Of a DNA stretch of 33,164 nt, positions 1-9,196 are shown piece after piece (position 1 is the first letter of the stretch; every line of letters begins with the position of its first letter). The notes below the pieces were generated by a model. The model saw nothing but the letters and a program-made list of their open reading frames with translations, ran no database searches and was not told the origin of the DNA. The translations under genes and the position numbers were made by a program. The DNA lies in assembly GCA_009711785.1 (NCBI GenBank), contig VENA01000007.1, forward strand, positions 1-33,164, read 5' to 3'. Source of the stretch: Bacillota bacterium (GTDB lineage: Bacteria > Bacillota > Clostridia > Tissierellales > MES13).

Positions 1-214
1 AATAGTTTCGGGTGATACGGACTTTGTTTTGTTTTGCAAACTCATCCAACTATATTCAGCCTCAAATGTGATTTGTGTACCTCAGACCAGAATTTTGCCG
101 CCGACTTTCTTCAGATCCCACCTCACAGTGGGCACCCTTGTCTTAAGCTAACACCTATATCACCTTCGGTGTTCGGGACTTTCACCCTATAGACTGTGCC
201 CATACTGGGCACAC
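1..214 (-). mobile_element. Group II intron, 5' part (continues past left edge)
   Basis: Read on the minus strand from 214 downward, the sequence starts GTGTGCCCAGTATGGGCAC and continues with CTATAGGGTGAAAGTCCCGAAC. It goes on through further paired segments such as GGTGCCCACTGTGAGGTGGG. This is the layout of the 5' end and domain I of bacterial group II introns that carry a reverse transcriptase/maturase. The start nucleotides GTGTG fit the group II 5' splice consensus GUGYG. The maturase gene and 3' end would lie beyond position 1, so completeness cannot be judged. The insertion point is directly behind the U-tract of the chemotaxis receptor terminator, a site preference known for class C introns; the class itself was not determined. 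Confidence 0.85.
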
Positions 215-247
215 AAAATAAGGACTAGTAAATATATACTAGCCCTT
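215..247 (-). terminator. Intrinsic terminator of the chemotaxis receptor gene
   Basis: The minus strand has an 11-bp stem (arms 237-247 and 220-230, one G-U pair, 6-nt loop) starting five bases after the receptor stop codon, followed by ATTTT. The U-tract is cut short at 214, where the group II intron begins. Confidence 0.8.
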
Positions 248-251
248 AAAA

Positions 252-1982
252 CTATATATTAAATTTTTCTATAATTTCTTCAAGGTCTTTAGATAATCTT
301 TCTAAATCTCTAGAATTACTACTAATTTCTTCCATGGTAGCTAGTTGTTCTTCAGTTGAAGCTGAAACTTCCTCTGTAGCTGCAGATGTTTCCTCTGAAG
401 TAGCTGAAATATTTTCTATCATTGTAACTATCTTAGACTTATTTTCTGACATTGTTTTACTTGAAGATTTTACTTCCTCAACGCTTCCTAATAACTCGTT
501 TAAAGAATTATTAATCTCTTTAAATACATCCTCTGTATCTTTAACAGCTTCATTTTGTTCTTTTTTAACATTTTCTACAGATTTTATTGTATCTACTGCA
601 TTATTTGAATTAGCTTGTATATTTTTTACTATATTATCTATTTCATTAACAGCTTCCGATGACTCTACTGCTAATTTTCTTATCTCTTCAGCAACAACTG
701 CAAAGCCTTTACCTACTTCTCCAGCCCTTGCTGCTTCTATAGATGCATTAAGGGCAAGTAGATTAGTTTGTTCAGATATGCCGTTTATAGTTTCTGTTAT
801 AAGATTTATCTTTTCTGTACTTTCATTTACCTTTAATACAATATCATTTACTTCCTTTGAAGATTTATTATTTTCATTTGTCTTCTCTGTAAGTACCTTT
901 ACAATATTTAACCCTTTTTTACTAAAATCTTTAGTCTTATCAGCTGTTTCATCCATTTTATCTGCTGATAAATCAACTAAATCAATTTGATCTGATAAGG
1001 TATTAACTTCTGAAACGGCTTTTTCAGTATCCTTAGCTTGGTCATTTGTAGCTAAGGCAACCTCTTCTACAGTATCTGCTACACCTTCTATTGCCTCTGT
1101 TGTATTCTCTATTGTTTTATTTAATGAAACAGATGTATCAAAAACATGGTCTCCAGATTCCTTTACCTTAGAAATCATTTCTCTCATATTTACTAACATT
1201 TTATTAAAGGAACTTGAAAGTAATCCTATTTCACCCTTAGATTTAACATTAATTTCATCCACATCTAAATCATAATTTGCTACCTTTTCTGCTATATTAG
1301 AAATATTCTCTATAGGTTTTGAAATCCTTCTTGAAAGGTATATTCCAAATGCTATAGACGCTAGTCCCATTATAATAGCCATAATAATTACTATAAATCT
1401 AAATCTCTTTAAAGCTATGAAAGCTGATTTTGCATCATAATCTACACCTACAAAACCAATAACTTCTCCACTATTATCTTTAATAGGATAGTAGGAATTA
1501 ATTAATACTCCCCACTCTCCAGCATCTTCTATTTTATCTCCCACATAACTTTTTCCACCTATAACCTTTTCGTATTCTTTAGAAGACTTTTCTGTTTCAC
1601 CTATATGGGATACATCTTCATAATCCATTCCATCAACTACATACATAAATTTACCATCTTCAGTTTTTCTCATGGTATATAGGTATTTAGCTCCCCCAAC
1701 TTCTCTTATATGGTTTAATTCCTCTCTCATATCTTGATATATATCCTTTTTTTCATCATTCTCAGTTTTTAAATTTTTAAATTCTTCTTTATCAATATGT
1801 TCAGAAGCTACTTTAGCAAGATTTAATGCTTTATTTCCTAAATAACCTGTTATAAGTTTACTAGTCTGGATATAGGATAATACAGATAATAAAATTATAA
1901 TGATTAAAGATGAAATTAAAAATGATAAGGATAGTTTAGTACCTAACCTTTTAAAAAATGGTATCCTTCTTTTGTTTTTCAT
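252..1982 (-). CDS. Methyl-accepting chemotaxis protein
   Basis: A 576-residue transmembrane chemoreceptor that would signal to CheA/CheW. A membrane segment lies at about residues 15-37. An extracytoplasmic Cache-like sensor domain (about 40-190) ends in a typical [10 protein letters not shown] strand, and a second membrane segment spans about 196-217. A HAMP domain covers about 218-270. The cytoplasmic coiled-coil bundle has its conserved hairpin tip at about 402-440 ([20 protein letters not shown]). Glu/Ser/Thr-rich heptads near the C-terminus ([20 protein letters not shown]) are likely methylation sites. The start is well placed behind AAAGGAGTGGGG. The ligand is not predictable; the single Cache domain suggests a small metabolite. 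No che genes are in the window. Confidence 0.95.
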   Translation of the reverse strand: MKNKRRIPFFKRLGTKLSLSFLISSLIIIILLSVLSYIQTSKLITGYLGNKALNLAKVASEHIDKEEFKNLKTENDEKKDIYQDMREELNHIREVGGAKYLYTMRKTEDGKFMYVVDGMDYEDVSHIGETEKSSKEYEKVIGGKSYVGDKIEDAGEWGVLINSYYPIKDNSGEVIGFVGVDYDAKSAFIALKRFRFIVIIMAIIMGLASIAFGIYLSRRISKPIENISNIAEKVANYDLDVDEINVKSKGEIGLLSSSFNKMLVNMREMISKVKESGDHVFDTSVSLNKTIENTTEAIEGVADTVEEVALATNDQAKDTEKAVSEVNTLSDQIDLVDLSADKMDETADKTKDFSKKGLNIVKVLTEKTNENNKSSKEVNDIVLKVNESTEKINLITETINGISEQTNLLALNASIEAARAGEVGKGFAVVAEEIRKLAVESSEAVNEIDNIVKNIQANSNNAVDTIKSVENVKKEQNEAVKDTEDVFKEINNSLNELLGSVEEVKSSSKTMSENKSKIVTMIENISATSEETSAATEEVSASTEEQLATMEEISSNSRDLERLSKDLEEIIEKFNI

Positions 1983-2155
1983 TTCCCCACTCCTTTACAA
2001 TGTTAAAATTTTAACCTTATAATATATTATCACATTATGTTGTAATATCCTAGCAAAATTTGTCATAAAAATCATAAATTTTAGTTATTTTTTTATATTC
2101 ATAAACCTCCCATTTTACTTTTGTATAAAAAAATACTTTAATTTAGATTAAAATA

Positions 2156-3706
2156 TCATTTTACCCTATCTATATAACCTTTTTTTATAGCCCAATTTCT
2201 TTTACTATTTAATAAAAGTTTAAATTCCTTAGCTACAAACCCATCTACACTTTTTAGAAAACTATTTGCATATTTTAAATCATTATAAGTTACTAACGGA
2301 TAATCCTTTTTTATAAACTTTCCTTCGTTAGTTACTGCATACCATAAATCTCCGTCTGGCTTAATCCATTTATCATAGGAATTTATTATAGTATCCCTTA
2401 AAAAATGGGCTGTTTTTAAAATATTTTCATCCTCAGTTATTTCATAATACTTATATAATGCTATCATCTCTGATATTAAATGATTTAAAGAGCAATGATT
2501 AGAAACTTTTTCTTTTGAAAAATCCATATAATCAGGTATAAAATATAAGCTATCATCTACCTTGAACTTATATTTTTTTAAATATTTTAGATAAAACTCA
2601 AAGTAATTATCTATTTTTTCTAATACAAGTTTATCAGGATATTTCTGATAATAATACATTAATGAAATAACAGTATCTGTATTAAATCTTGTATCATAAA
2701 AATTATGTCCGATTTGAAAATCATTATATAACCATTGTGACAAAGGTTTAGTAGGAATATAGTTTTTATTATTAAAGCTACTCGCATAGGAATACATCAT
2801 ACTTATTCCTTGACTTTTGAATAATTCCCCTTCATTTAATGCCCAATAACTTGCCCTAATTTGTAAAGCTGATGGTGTTTTAAAGAAAGATTCTTCACTC
2901 CTTGGTAAATAATTGTACATATTAGGATAATATATTCCATCTTCCCAAAATAATTTTTTATCATTTAAATCCATTACCTTTAATGTATTATAGGCTAAAT
3001 TATTTTCCCAATTAATTAATGGCTTTATAGACAATATACCTTCATACCTTATACCATATCCTTTTTTAACAGGCATTTCATATTGAAAAAAGGTATCTTC
3101 TTTTCTTCTCTTAATAGACAAAATATTATCTATCTCTTTTTTATCAAATACACTATATCCAAGTGGTTTATAGTAATAAGCTTTTCCTAATCTAATATAT
3201 TTTCTACTCTTTTCCCCTTTTATAAATAAGCTAGTATTTTTTATTTTTTCACTACTTAATTTACTTTCTTTATACTTTAAATTCAAGCCTTCTTTATATG
3301 CTTTTTTAATCTTAAAATTTTTAGTCATATCCTTAGATACTATTTCTAAATTTATTTTAGCGTTTTTTTCCTTTGGAAAATAATCTATAAAAAATACACA
3401 ATTTTCATCTATTCTATGTAAAGTAACTTTTATTAATCCATTACTTTTTTTATTTTTCACTAACTCAAAATTATAAGTACTTTCCTTCATATACTTATAT
3501 TCTTTTACTTTTTTACTTTTAAGTATTACCTTTGTATCCTTTGTATTGCTATAGGCTTGTAAATAGTAATCTATATTATCATCATTATTTAAATCGATCC
3601 TTATTATTGGTAATTTTTCATTTAACCCCTTCGCATAAATACCTTTAGAACAGATCATTATAAACATTATTATTGCTATTATTAAAAAATTAAATTTTCC
3701 CTTCAT
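2156..3706 (-). CDS. Secreted protein of unknown function with a helical toroid-like C-terminal half
   Basis: A 516-residue protein that I do not recognise with certainty. The N-terminus (MKGKFNFLIIAIIMFIMICS) is a signal peptide or anchor, so the protein acts outside the membrane. Residues about 30-240 are beta-rich and lysine-rich. Residues about 260-500 carry repeated amphipathic helices with motifs such as YYPNMYNYLPRS, TRFNTDTVISLMYYYQKYP and SLNHLISEMIALYKYYEIT, ending in a TYNDLKYANSFL segment. This pattern resembles the alpha/alpha-toroid fold of glucuronyl C5-epimerase-like or glycoside-processing enzymes, but that is only a guess from the pattern. The start follows a GGGGGGAT ribosome site. 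It lies downstream of the motor-like pair but behind a terminator, so it is probably a separate unit. Confidence 0.75.
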   Translation of the reverse strand: MKGKFNFLIIAIIMFIMICSKGIYAKGLNEKLPIIRIDLNNDDNIDYYLQAYSNTKDTKVILKSKKVKEYKYMKESTYNFELVKNKKSNGLIKVTLHRIDENCVFFIDYFPKEKNAKINLEIVSKDMTKNFKIKKAYKEGLNLKYKESKLSSEKIKNTSLFIKGEKSRKYIRLGKAYYYKPLGYSVFDKKEIDNILSIKRRKEDTFFQYEMPVKKGYGIRYEGILSIKPLINWENNLAYNTLKVMDLNDKKLFWEDGIYYPNMYNYLPRSEESFFKTPSALQIRASYWALNEGELFKSQGISMMYSYASSFNNKNYIPTKPLSQWLYNDFQIGHNFYDTRFNTDTVISLMYYYQKYPDKLVLEKIDNYFEFYLKYLKKYKFKVDDSLYFIPDYMDFSKEKVSNHCSLNHLISEMIALYKYYEITEDENILKTAHFLRDTIINSYDKWIKPDGDLWYAVTNEGKFIKKDYPLVTYNDLKYANSFLKSVDGFVAKEFKLLLNSKRNWAIKKGYIDRVK

Positions 3707-3741
3707 AAAAATCCCCCCATATAAACGAATCCATTATATAG

Positions 3742-3776
3742 TATTAAATAAAAAGAGAATTAGATTTAACTAATCC
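3742..3776 (-). terminator. Intrinsic terminator behind the MotB-like gene
   Basis: On the minus strand GGATTAG (3770-3776) pairs with CTAATTC (3757-3763) around a 6-nt loop with one G-U pair, and a TCTTTTTATTT tract follows. It sits five bases beyond the stop codon of the gene ending at 3781. Confidence 0.7.
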
Positions 3777-3780
3777 TCCT

Positions 3781-4704
3781 TTAATTAATCTCTAATATAT
3801 CCTCTGAGTCTTTTAAATACTCATCTATCACATTCTGTACATGGGAATCTTTAAGTATTAAAGATATTTCTATTCTTCTATTTTTTTCTCTTTGTTCTTC
3901 AGTATTACCAGGAGTTCTTGGTCTAAATTTAGAATAACCACTGGCCATAAAGAAACGTCCATAATTTTCTTCTAATGTTTCATTAGACTCCATAAGATAG
4001 TTAACAACAGCAGTAGCTCTCTTTGTTGATAATTCTCTATTATACTCAGAAGAACCTATTTTATCAGTATGCCCTTGAATATTAATAGCATCTATATTTT
4101 TTCTAGTATCGCCATCATCTAAAACCTTTTCAAAGGCTTCTGAGAGTTTACTTAAAAGTTCTTTCCCCTCAGGTTTAAGGGTATAAGAATTATAGTCAAA
4201 TACTAAATTTTCATTTATAACTATATTCCCATTATCAGCTATTGATACTTGTTTTTTACCATCATCTGTAGTCTTTCCTAGTTCACCTTCTAATGAGGAT
4301 TTAACCTTTTTTAATACTCCTACCCTTAAAAAGGCTATCCCTTCTAACTTTGCTCTTAAGTTTCCTAATTCTTTATTACTTTCTGCTATAATTTCCTTTT
4401 GTTCTTCTATTTTTTCTTCTGATATTTTAAGTTCCCTTTCCCCCTCTTTAAGTTCAGCCTTAACACTATCTAGTCTACTTTCTATCATTCTTAAGTTTTC
4501 TTCCTTACTGGTTATCTCAGCTCTGTAATCCTCTAATTTTTTCCTAGAGTCCTGCAGGTTTTTACCAGTGACTATGTTTTGTATATACATAAGTAGCATA
4601 AGAAAGAAAAGTATTAATGCCACAGTGGATATCATATCAGTAAAAGAAGGCCAAAAGTTTTGAGTAGTATCTTTCTTTTTGAAATTTCTCCTTCTAGCTT
4701 TCAA
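3781..4704 (-). CDS. MotB/OmpA-family stator-like protein
   Basis: A 307-residue inner-membrane protein with one transmembrane helix (about 22-45). An Asp at position 23 in the motif PSFTDMIST lies at the start of this helix, the position of the ion-binding Asp in MotB/ExbD/ZorB stators. A long coiled coil covers about 50-120. An OmpA-like peptidoglycan-binding domain covers about 160-285 with the signatures NIQGHTDKIGSSEYNRELS and EKNRRIEISL. The start codon is TTG at 4704, seven bases after GGGAGG. It is 18 nt downstream of the MotA/ExbB-like gene, so the two form an operon and most likely one ion-driven complex attached to the wall. No flagellar genes accompany it, so a non-flagellar role is likely. 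It resembles Zorya ZorB in layout, but no Zorya effector is present here. Confidence 0.88.
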   Translation of the reverse strand: MKARRRNFKKKDTTQNFWPSFTDMISTVALILFFLMLLMYIQNIVTGKNLQDSRKKLEDYRAEITSKEENLRMIESRLDSVKAELKEGERELKISEEKIEEQKEIIAESNKELGNLRAKLEGIAFLRVGVLKKVKSSLEGELGKTTDDGKKQVSIADNGNIVINENLVFDYNSYTLKPEGKELLSKLSEAFEKVLDDGDTRKNIDAINIQGHTDKIGSSEYNRELSTKRATAVVNYLMESNETLEENYGRFFMASGYSKFRPRTPGNTEEQREKNRRIEISLILKDSHVQNVIDEYLKDSEDILEIN

Positions 4705-4722
4705 TACTAAACCTCCCTTTAT

Positions 4723-5721
4723 CTATTTTATTTTTTTATTTAATTTATCTAAAGCTGAAGCAATTTCTTTATAGGTTTCACTTTCCTTATTTTCTTTTAT
4801 ATCATCGGTGAAATCTGAAAAAGCTACATTCATTCTTTCTATATTTGTTTTTAAATGATGATTGAATTCTGAAAAGTCCCTTGTATTTTCACTAAATGTC
4901 TCTAAGGAATTATCAAAATCTTTAATAGCTCTAAGCAAAGAAACCGATGCACTTTCCATTTCCTTAGTAGCTCTAGATAAATTTTCTGCTTGAGTATTTA
5001 TAACATATTTAAAGTTATCTTCCATTCTACTACCAAAGTCTTTAAATATAGTTCTAAGTTCCCCTGTAACCATATCATATTGTTTTTCTATAGGTCTTTT
5101 AAATTCTAAGGCAACTTTATTATCTAAGTATTCTTCCATTTTTACCATAACAGCTTCTCTAGTTTCTTCTAAATTAACTAAAATATTTACTATAGTTATG
5201 ATAACTGAACTGGCTATACCAAATAAGGACGTTACAAAGGCAACTGACATACCCTCAACTGAATTTATAAGTCCCCCTACTATGGAATCTATACTATTTA
5301 AAGCTTCTGAATTAGCTCCATTACCTAAAAGTTTAACTAAATCACCAATTGATAATGTAAGTCCATAAAATGTTCCTAAAAGACCTAAAATTATCATTAA
5401 TGATACTGAATGTTTAACAAACCTTTCAGCTAAATAAAGCATACTAAGTTCACTATTAAAATTATGTTCAATAATAGCTTGAGTATTAACTTCATCTAAA
5501 TTTCTCTCAGCCGACATTCTATAATCTCTTACTATGGATTTTAAAACATGATACTTATTTAAATCCTCTCTACCCTCTTTAATGTCTTGAATTGCTTGTC
5601 CTATGTTTTTATATTTTTTTCTAACTATAATACTTGCAACTATGGCTATAAAAAATATTGCAACAATTAAGCCTATCAAAAATATAGCCAATGGATTAAG
5701 TTTTCCTATGATTTGTGTCAT
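4723..5721 (-). CDS. MotA/TolQ/ExbB-family proton channel protein
   Basis: A 332-residue membrane protein. Helices are at about 10-33, 104-126 and 153-183. The conserved MotA/ExbB core is visible as LGLLGTFYGLTLSI followed by LINSVEGMSVAFVTSLFGIASS. The C-terminal third (about 200-332) is a long cytoplasmic amphipathic helix region with coiled-coil character, as in ZorA-like and some TolQ-like proteins. With the MotB-like protein it should form a 5:2 ion channel that converts ion flow into motion or force on the cell wall (known for the family). It is the first gene of the pair and has a GGGAGG site eight bases before ATG. The substrate ion and partner machinery are unknown. Confidence 0.88.
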   Translation of the reverse strand: MTQIIGKLNPLAIFLIGLIVAIFFIAIVASIIVRKKYKNIGQAIQDIKEGREDLNKYHVLKSIVRDYRMSAERNLDEVNTQAIIEHNFNSELSMLYLAERFVKHSVSLMIILGLLGTFYGLTLSIGDLVKLLGNGANSEALNSIDSIVGGLINSVEGMSVAFVTSLFGIASSVIITIVNILVNLEETREAVMVKMEEYLDNKVALEFKRPIEKQYDMVTGELRTIFKDFGSRMEDNFKYVINTQAENLSRATKEMESASVSLLRAIKDFDNSLETFSENTRDFSEFNHHLKTNIERMNVAFSDFTDDIKENKESETYKEIASALDKLNKKIK

Positions 5722-5752
5722 ATATATTCCTCCCTTTAAACTAATTAGTGTT

Positions 5753-5783
5753 ATTATAACATATTTTTCATTATTTTTTTCAA
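5753..5783 (-). promoter_or_regulatory. Candidate promoter for the MotA/MotB-like pair
   Basis: A minus-strand TATAAT at 5753-5758 is preceded by TGT, giving an extended -10. TTGAAA at 5778-5783 is a possible -35, but the 19-nt spacing is long. It lies about 30-60 bases before the start codon. Confidence 0.5.
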
Positions 5784-5815
5784 TATAATATATATATTCC
5801 CAAAATAAAACAAAT

Positions 5816-5840
5816 TAACCGGGATATTTTATCCCGGTTA
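5816..5840 (-). terminator. Intrinsic terminator of the export operon, overlapping the last stop codon
   Basis: TAACCGGGAT pairs with ATCCCGGTTA around a short AT loop, giving a GC-rich 10-bp stem. The TAA stop of the second ABC-2 permease lies within the stem. The minus strand continues with TTTGTTTTATTTT. Confidence 0.85.
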
Positions 5841-6977
5841 AGCTTTTTTAACTTTAAATCTCTTTTTAAAAATAATTATAGCAACTATCATCCAAACAAT
5901 TGTATAAAAACCCATTTGAATTAAATTATCCTTAACAGCTTCAAAGGCTAAGTTTTTAAATAAAACCTCTACAAAGTCCCTTGCAAAATATATTAAGGGC
6001 CATAAAAGTTTAGTTACAATAACTAATGGCTTAGGTAATTGATCGACTGTCCAAATATAACCACAACCTGCGAATGTGGGTAAGGATAACATATAGGCAA
6101 TTTGTGCGTATTTAACCTTATCCTTTAAAATAGAAGCTATAATAATTGCAGGGGCACTAATTGCTAATACAAATAATATGCTCATAAGTAGTGCTACTGA
6201 TAAACTTCCCCTTATGGGGATATTAAATATATTATTAGCTATAAATATCGATATAAATGTAGATAATACAGAAAAGAATCCACAGGCAAATACTTTTGAA
6301 AATAATCCCTTTAAAGTATTCTTTTCAGCTAATTTTTCACCCTTTTTAATAACTGATATGCCTACCCCTGAAAGGGTAACTTGCTGTAAAAACACTGCAA
6401 TAAATCCTAATAATAAATAGTTTATATAAGTCATTTTAGGATCGTATAATAGTCTATCTGTAAATTTAAAAGGCATTGCTAAACTCATTGCCCTATCTGA
6501 TAAATTACCCTTTGTTTCTAATATCTTAATTTGAGTACCAGAAGCTATAGTTTGTATAATATTAGTAGCATGGGCATAGGCATTATTTCCTATAACCATA
6601 TTAGAGCCATCTACTAATATTACTGCTTCCGGTGCTTTTATGTTAGTAATATCCTCTGAAAAATCATTAGGTATCACTAATCCCATATGAATGTCATTAG
6701 AATTTAATAAACCCTCAAGCTCTTTTCTTGTTTTAGGATATTTAACTATGTTAAACCTTTGGTTTTCATCAAAGCTTTGAACTATCATTCTACTGGTACT
6801 TGAATTATCATAATCTATAACAGCTATAGGAATATCCTCTAAATAATCATTTACATATACTCCTCCAAATAAAAGGGTTAAAAATATAGGTCCTATAAGT
6901 AAAAGTATAATTATATCTATATCCATTAGTGTTTCTTTTAAATCTTTAAGTAAGTATTTAAGAAACAACTTTATCAC
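5838..6977 (-). CDS. ABC-2 type permease, second of a pair
   Basis: A 379-residue permease of the ABC-2 (YhhJ/YbhR-like) type. One N-terminal helix (about 20-42) is followed by a large extracytoplasmic domain (about 45-170) with the family motifs IAVIDYDNSSTSRMIVQSF and GLVIPNDFSEDI, then five or six C-terminal helices (about 185-372). It overlaps the preceding permease by 20 nt, so the two are translationally coupled and probably form a heterodimeric channel. It is the last gene of the marR-tolC-hlyD operon. No ATPase of the transporter is encoded in the window. It is a paralogue of its neighbour with the same domain order. Confidence 0.88.
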   Translation of the reverse strand: MIKLFLKYLLKDLKETLMDIDIIILLLIGPIFLTLLFGGVYVNDYLEDIPIAVIDYDNSSTSRMIVQSFDENQRFNIVKYPKTRKELEGLLNSNDIHMGLVIPNDFSEDITNIKAPEAVILVDGSNMVIGNNAYAHATNIIQTIASGTQIKILETKGNLSDRAMSLAMPFKFTDRLLYDPKMTYINYLLLGFIAVFLQQVTLSGVGISVIKKGEKLAEKNTLKGLFSKVFACGFFSVLSTFISIFIANNIFNIPIRGSLSVALLMSILFVLAISAPAIIIASILKDKVKYAQIAYMLSLPTFAGCGYIWTVDQLPKPLVIVTKLLWPLIYFARDFVEVLFKNLAFEAVKDNLIQMGFYTIVWMIVAIIIFKKRFKVKKA

Positions 6978-8118
6978 CTTCTTTTTCTGTATCTACTTTT
7001 CTAATAAATACTCCTATTAAGGCTAGGATAAATACTATTAAAATAAACTTTAAATACCAAAATAAATCTCCATACATACTTGTTAAATCTATACCCTTTA
7101 AAAATAAATTTCTTAAATTATCAGCATAGTGATAAAATGGATAAAATCTAGCTGCAATCTGGTAGGGTTTAGGCATAGACATTACAGGCCAAGTATATCC
7201 AACCATTAATGTATTAGGGACAAAAATAACAGCATTTATTAGTAGTGCTATCATCTTATTACTAATTAAACTAGATACCATTATAGAAAATGTTGATACT
7301 GAAAGGGATAATAATATACTTAGTATTAAAGCTACTTTAAAATCTCCCCTAAAGGGTATATTAAATACCTTCCACTGAATCAGTATACATGAGATTAATG
7401 AAATAAAACCTAAACTTCCATAAAATAATATCTTACCTAATAAGTGTGAAGCCCTTTTTGATCTTTTCTTATTTAATTTATTTCTTCTTATGGCCACTGC
7501 TGCCATTAAGGCTATAGCCGATTGTACAACTGCTGTTCCTAATCCTGTATTTAAAAAGTTTTTATAACTTTTTGTAGGATTATAAAGTGTTCTTTCTCTA
7601 AACTTTATACCTTGGGCTATATTTTTAGCTTCACTTTCTGTTAAATTAAGTTTTCCTGATATCATTTTTATAGAGGTTCCTGTTTTAAGTGTTAATAATA
7701 TCTCACTCGCCTTAGATTTAGCCTTACTTGCCGTAGGCATGTGACTTCCGTCATATAATAATAATACAGAAGGTGATTTTAATTTAGTAACGTCTTCTTT
7801 AAAACCTTTGGGTATTATTAAACCTGTTTTTATCTTACTTTTTTTAAATAAATCTTTCATATCATCACTATTATCTGTAAAATATTCTACATCAAATACT
7901 TCATTTTCTATAAAACTACTTGTTATCATTCTACTTAAACTGGAATTATCCTGATCATTAATAGCCATTTTAATATGATCTATTTGCCCTTTACTAAACT
8001 CATATCCTATTAATAGATTAATTAGTATGGGTATTATTAAAATAACTATAAAAATCATTTTTTCATTTATCATTAAATTCCATTCATCTTTTATTGATTT
8101 TAAAAAACTTTTAAACAT
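6958..8118 (-). CDS. ABC-2 type permease, first of a pair
   Basis: A 386-residue paralogue of the downstream permease. The N-terminal helix is at about 21-43. The external domain carries MAINDQDNSSLSRMITSSF and TGLIIPKGFKEDV, and multiple helices fill about 190-375. HlyD-linked permeases of this kind export drugs, peptides or lipids together with a membrane fusion protein. The gene starts eight bases after the hlyD-like stop codon, with the ribosome site (TAGGTG) formed by the end of that gene. The tight packing and the 3' overlap with the next gene argue for stoichiometric expression. The exported substrate cannot be predicted. Confidence 0.88.
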   Translation of the reverse strand: MFKSFLKSIKDEWNLMINEKMIFIVILIIPILINLLIGYEFSKGQIDHIKMAINDQDNSSLSRMITSSFIENEVFDVEYFTDNSDDMKDLFKKSKIKTGLIIPKGFKEDVTKLKSPSVLLLYDGSHMPTASKAKSKASEILLTLKTGTSIKMISGKLNLTESEAKNIAQGIKFRERTLYNPTKSYKNFLNTGLGTAVVQSAIALMAAVAIRRNKLNKKRSKRASHLLGKILFYGSLGFISLISCILIQWKVFNIPFRGDFKVALILSILLSLSVSTFSIMVSSLISNKMIALLINAVIFVPNTLMVGYTWPVMSMPKPYQIAARFYPFYHYADNLRNLFLKGIDLTSMYGDLFWYLKFILIVFILALIGVFIRKVDTEKEGDKVVS

Positions 8119-8126
8119 TTTTTCAC

Positions 8127-9176
8127 CTACTTAAACTGAACGAAGGCAGTCATTCCTGGTCTTAATACCTTTTCATTATTGTCTATTTCAACCTTTACAC
8201 CAAAGGTTATAATATCAAAATTTCCATTGTCATTAGTAGCTCTTTTAGTTGCAAAATCTGGCTTTTTATTTATTCTTACTACCTTACCTTTAAAAGTTTT
8301 ATCTGAATAGGTAGGTATCTTAATATTTACTTTATCTCCTAAAGATATATTTTTAAGATTAGTTTCATCTACCTTTACTTCTACCCAAGGTTTATCTAGA
8401 TTACTAACAGTAGATAAAGTCATTCCTGTAGAAACTAACTCTCCTTCATCCACATTTAAACTTGTTATAGTACCATCTATAGGTGAAACTATTTTAGTAT
8501 CTTCAATATAAGCATTAACTTCTTCAAGTCCTGCCTTTGCTTGGTCTAGTTTTCCCTTAGCAGCCTGCTTCATAGAAAGTGCTTGGGTAACTAAAGCTTG
8601 GGCTGCATTTATATCTTCACTTCGAGCACCTTCCTTAGCCATACTTAACTTTTGTTTAGCAATATCAAGTTTTGCCTTTACTTCATCCTTTTTTTGTTCC
8701 GATACTGCTCCTTTTTCATATAATTTATTAACCCTCTCATAGGTTTTCTTCATTAAATTATAATAGGTTTCAGCTTGGGCTATACTTTGTTTTCTAGCTC
8801 CATTTTTAGCTTTACTAAGCATTGCATTAGCTGAGTTAACTTGACCTTTAGAAGCTTCGTATGAAGCCTTAGAAGCCTTTATTAAGCCCAAAGCCTGCTC
8901 TTTTTTTGCCTCTAACTCTTCACTACCTATTTCTACTAATAAATCCCCTGCTTTAACACTTTCTCCTTCCTTTATATGAAGGGTGTCAATCTTTCCTGGT
9001 ATTTTTGTATTTATACTAACTTCCTTTACTTCTATAATGCCTCTTGATACTAATCCTTCATCACTTTTAAATACATTTTCATCTTCAGTTGATGCTTTTA
9101 TAGTGTCACACCCTGAAAGTAATCCTATAATTAAAGGAATCATTATTAGTAATATATATTTTTTATTAAATTTCAT
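8127..9176 (-). CDS. HlyD-family membrane fusion lipoprotein
   Basis: A 349-residue adaptor protein of a tripartite-type exporter. A lipoprotein signal peptide has the lipobox LLSGC with Cys23, so it is anchored in the outer leaflet of the cytoplasmic membrane. The first half of the biotinyl-lipoyl fold is at about 45-85 (GKIDTLHIKEGESVKAGDLLVEI). A long alpha-helical hairpin follows at about 85-225. The second lipoyl half is at about 230-262 (SPIDGTITSLNVDEGELVSTG), and the beta-barrel part runs from about 265 to the end. It sits between the tolC-like gene (20-nt gap) and the permease pair, the classic order for a type I-like efflux system. Confidence 0.92.
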   Translation of the reverse strand: MKFNKKYILLIMIPLIIGLLSGCDTIKASTEDENVFKSDEGLVSRGIIEVKEVSINTKIPGKIDTLHIKEGESVKAGDLLVEIGSEELEAKKEQALGLIKASKASYEASKGQVNSANAMLSKAKNGARKQSIAQAETYYNLMKKTYERVNKLYEKGAVSEQKKDEVKAKLDIAKQKLSMAKEGARSEDINAAQALVTQALSMKQAAKGKLDQAKAGLEEVNAYIEDTKIVSPIDGTITSLNVDEGELVSTGMTLSTVSNLDKPWVEVKVDETNLKNISLGDKVNIKIPTYSDKTFKGKVVRINKKPDFATKRATNDNGNFDIITFGVKVEIDNNEKVLRPGMTAFVQFK

Positions 9177-9196
9177 TTTATTTACTCCCTTCTAAA

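Noticed and set aside
334..990. Long plus-strand open frame inside the chemoreceptor gene, and similar ones inside the protease, pyrG, ATPase and kam genes
   Set aside because: They are antisense shadows of well-supported genes, have low-complexity Ser/Thr/Leu composition and no sensible ribosome sites or family motifs.
2041..2070. TGACAAATTT upstream of the chemoreceptor, resembling the S-layer promoter palindrome
   Set aside because: Only ten AT-rich bases match and the second half-site is degenerate, which is expected by chance in such DNA.
3781..5721. A Zorya defence system
   Set aside because: Only ZorA/ZorB-like parts are present; there is no ZorC, ZorD helicase or ZorE nuclease within several kb on either side.
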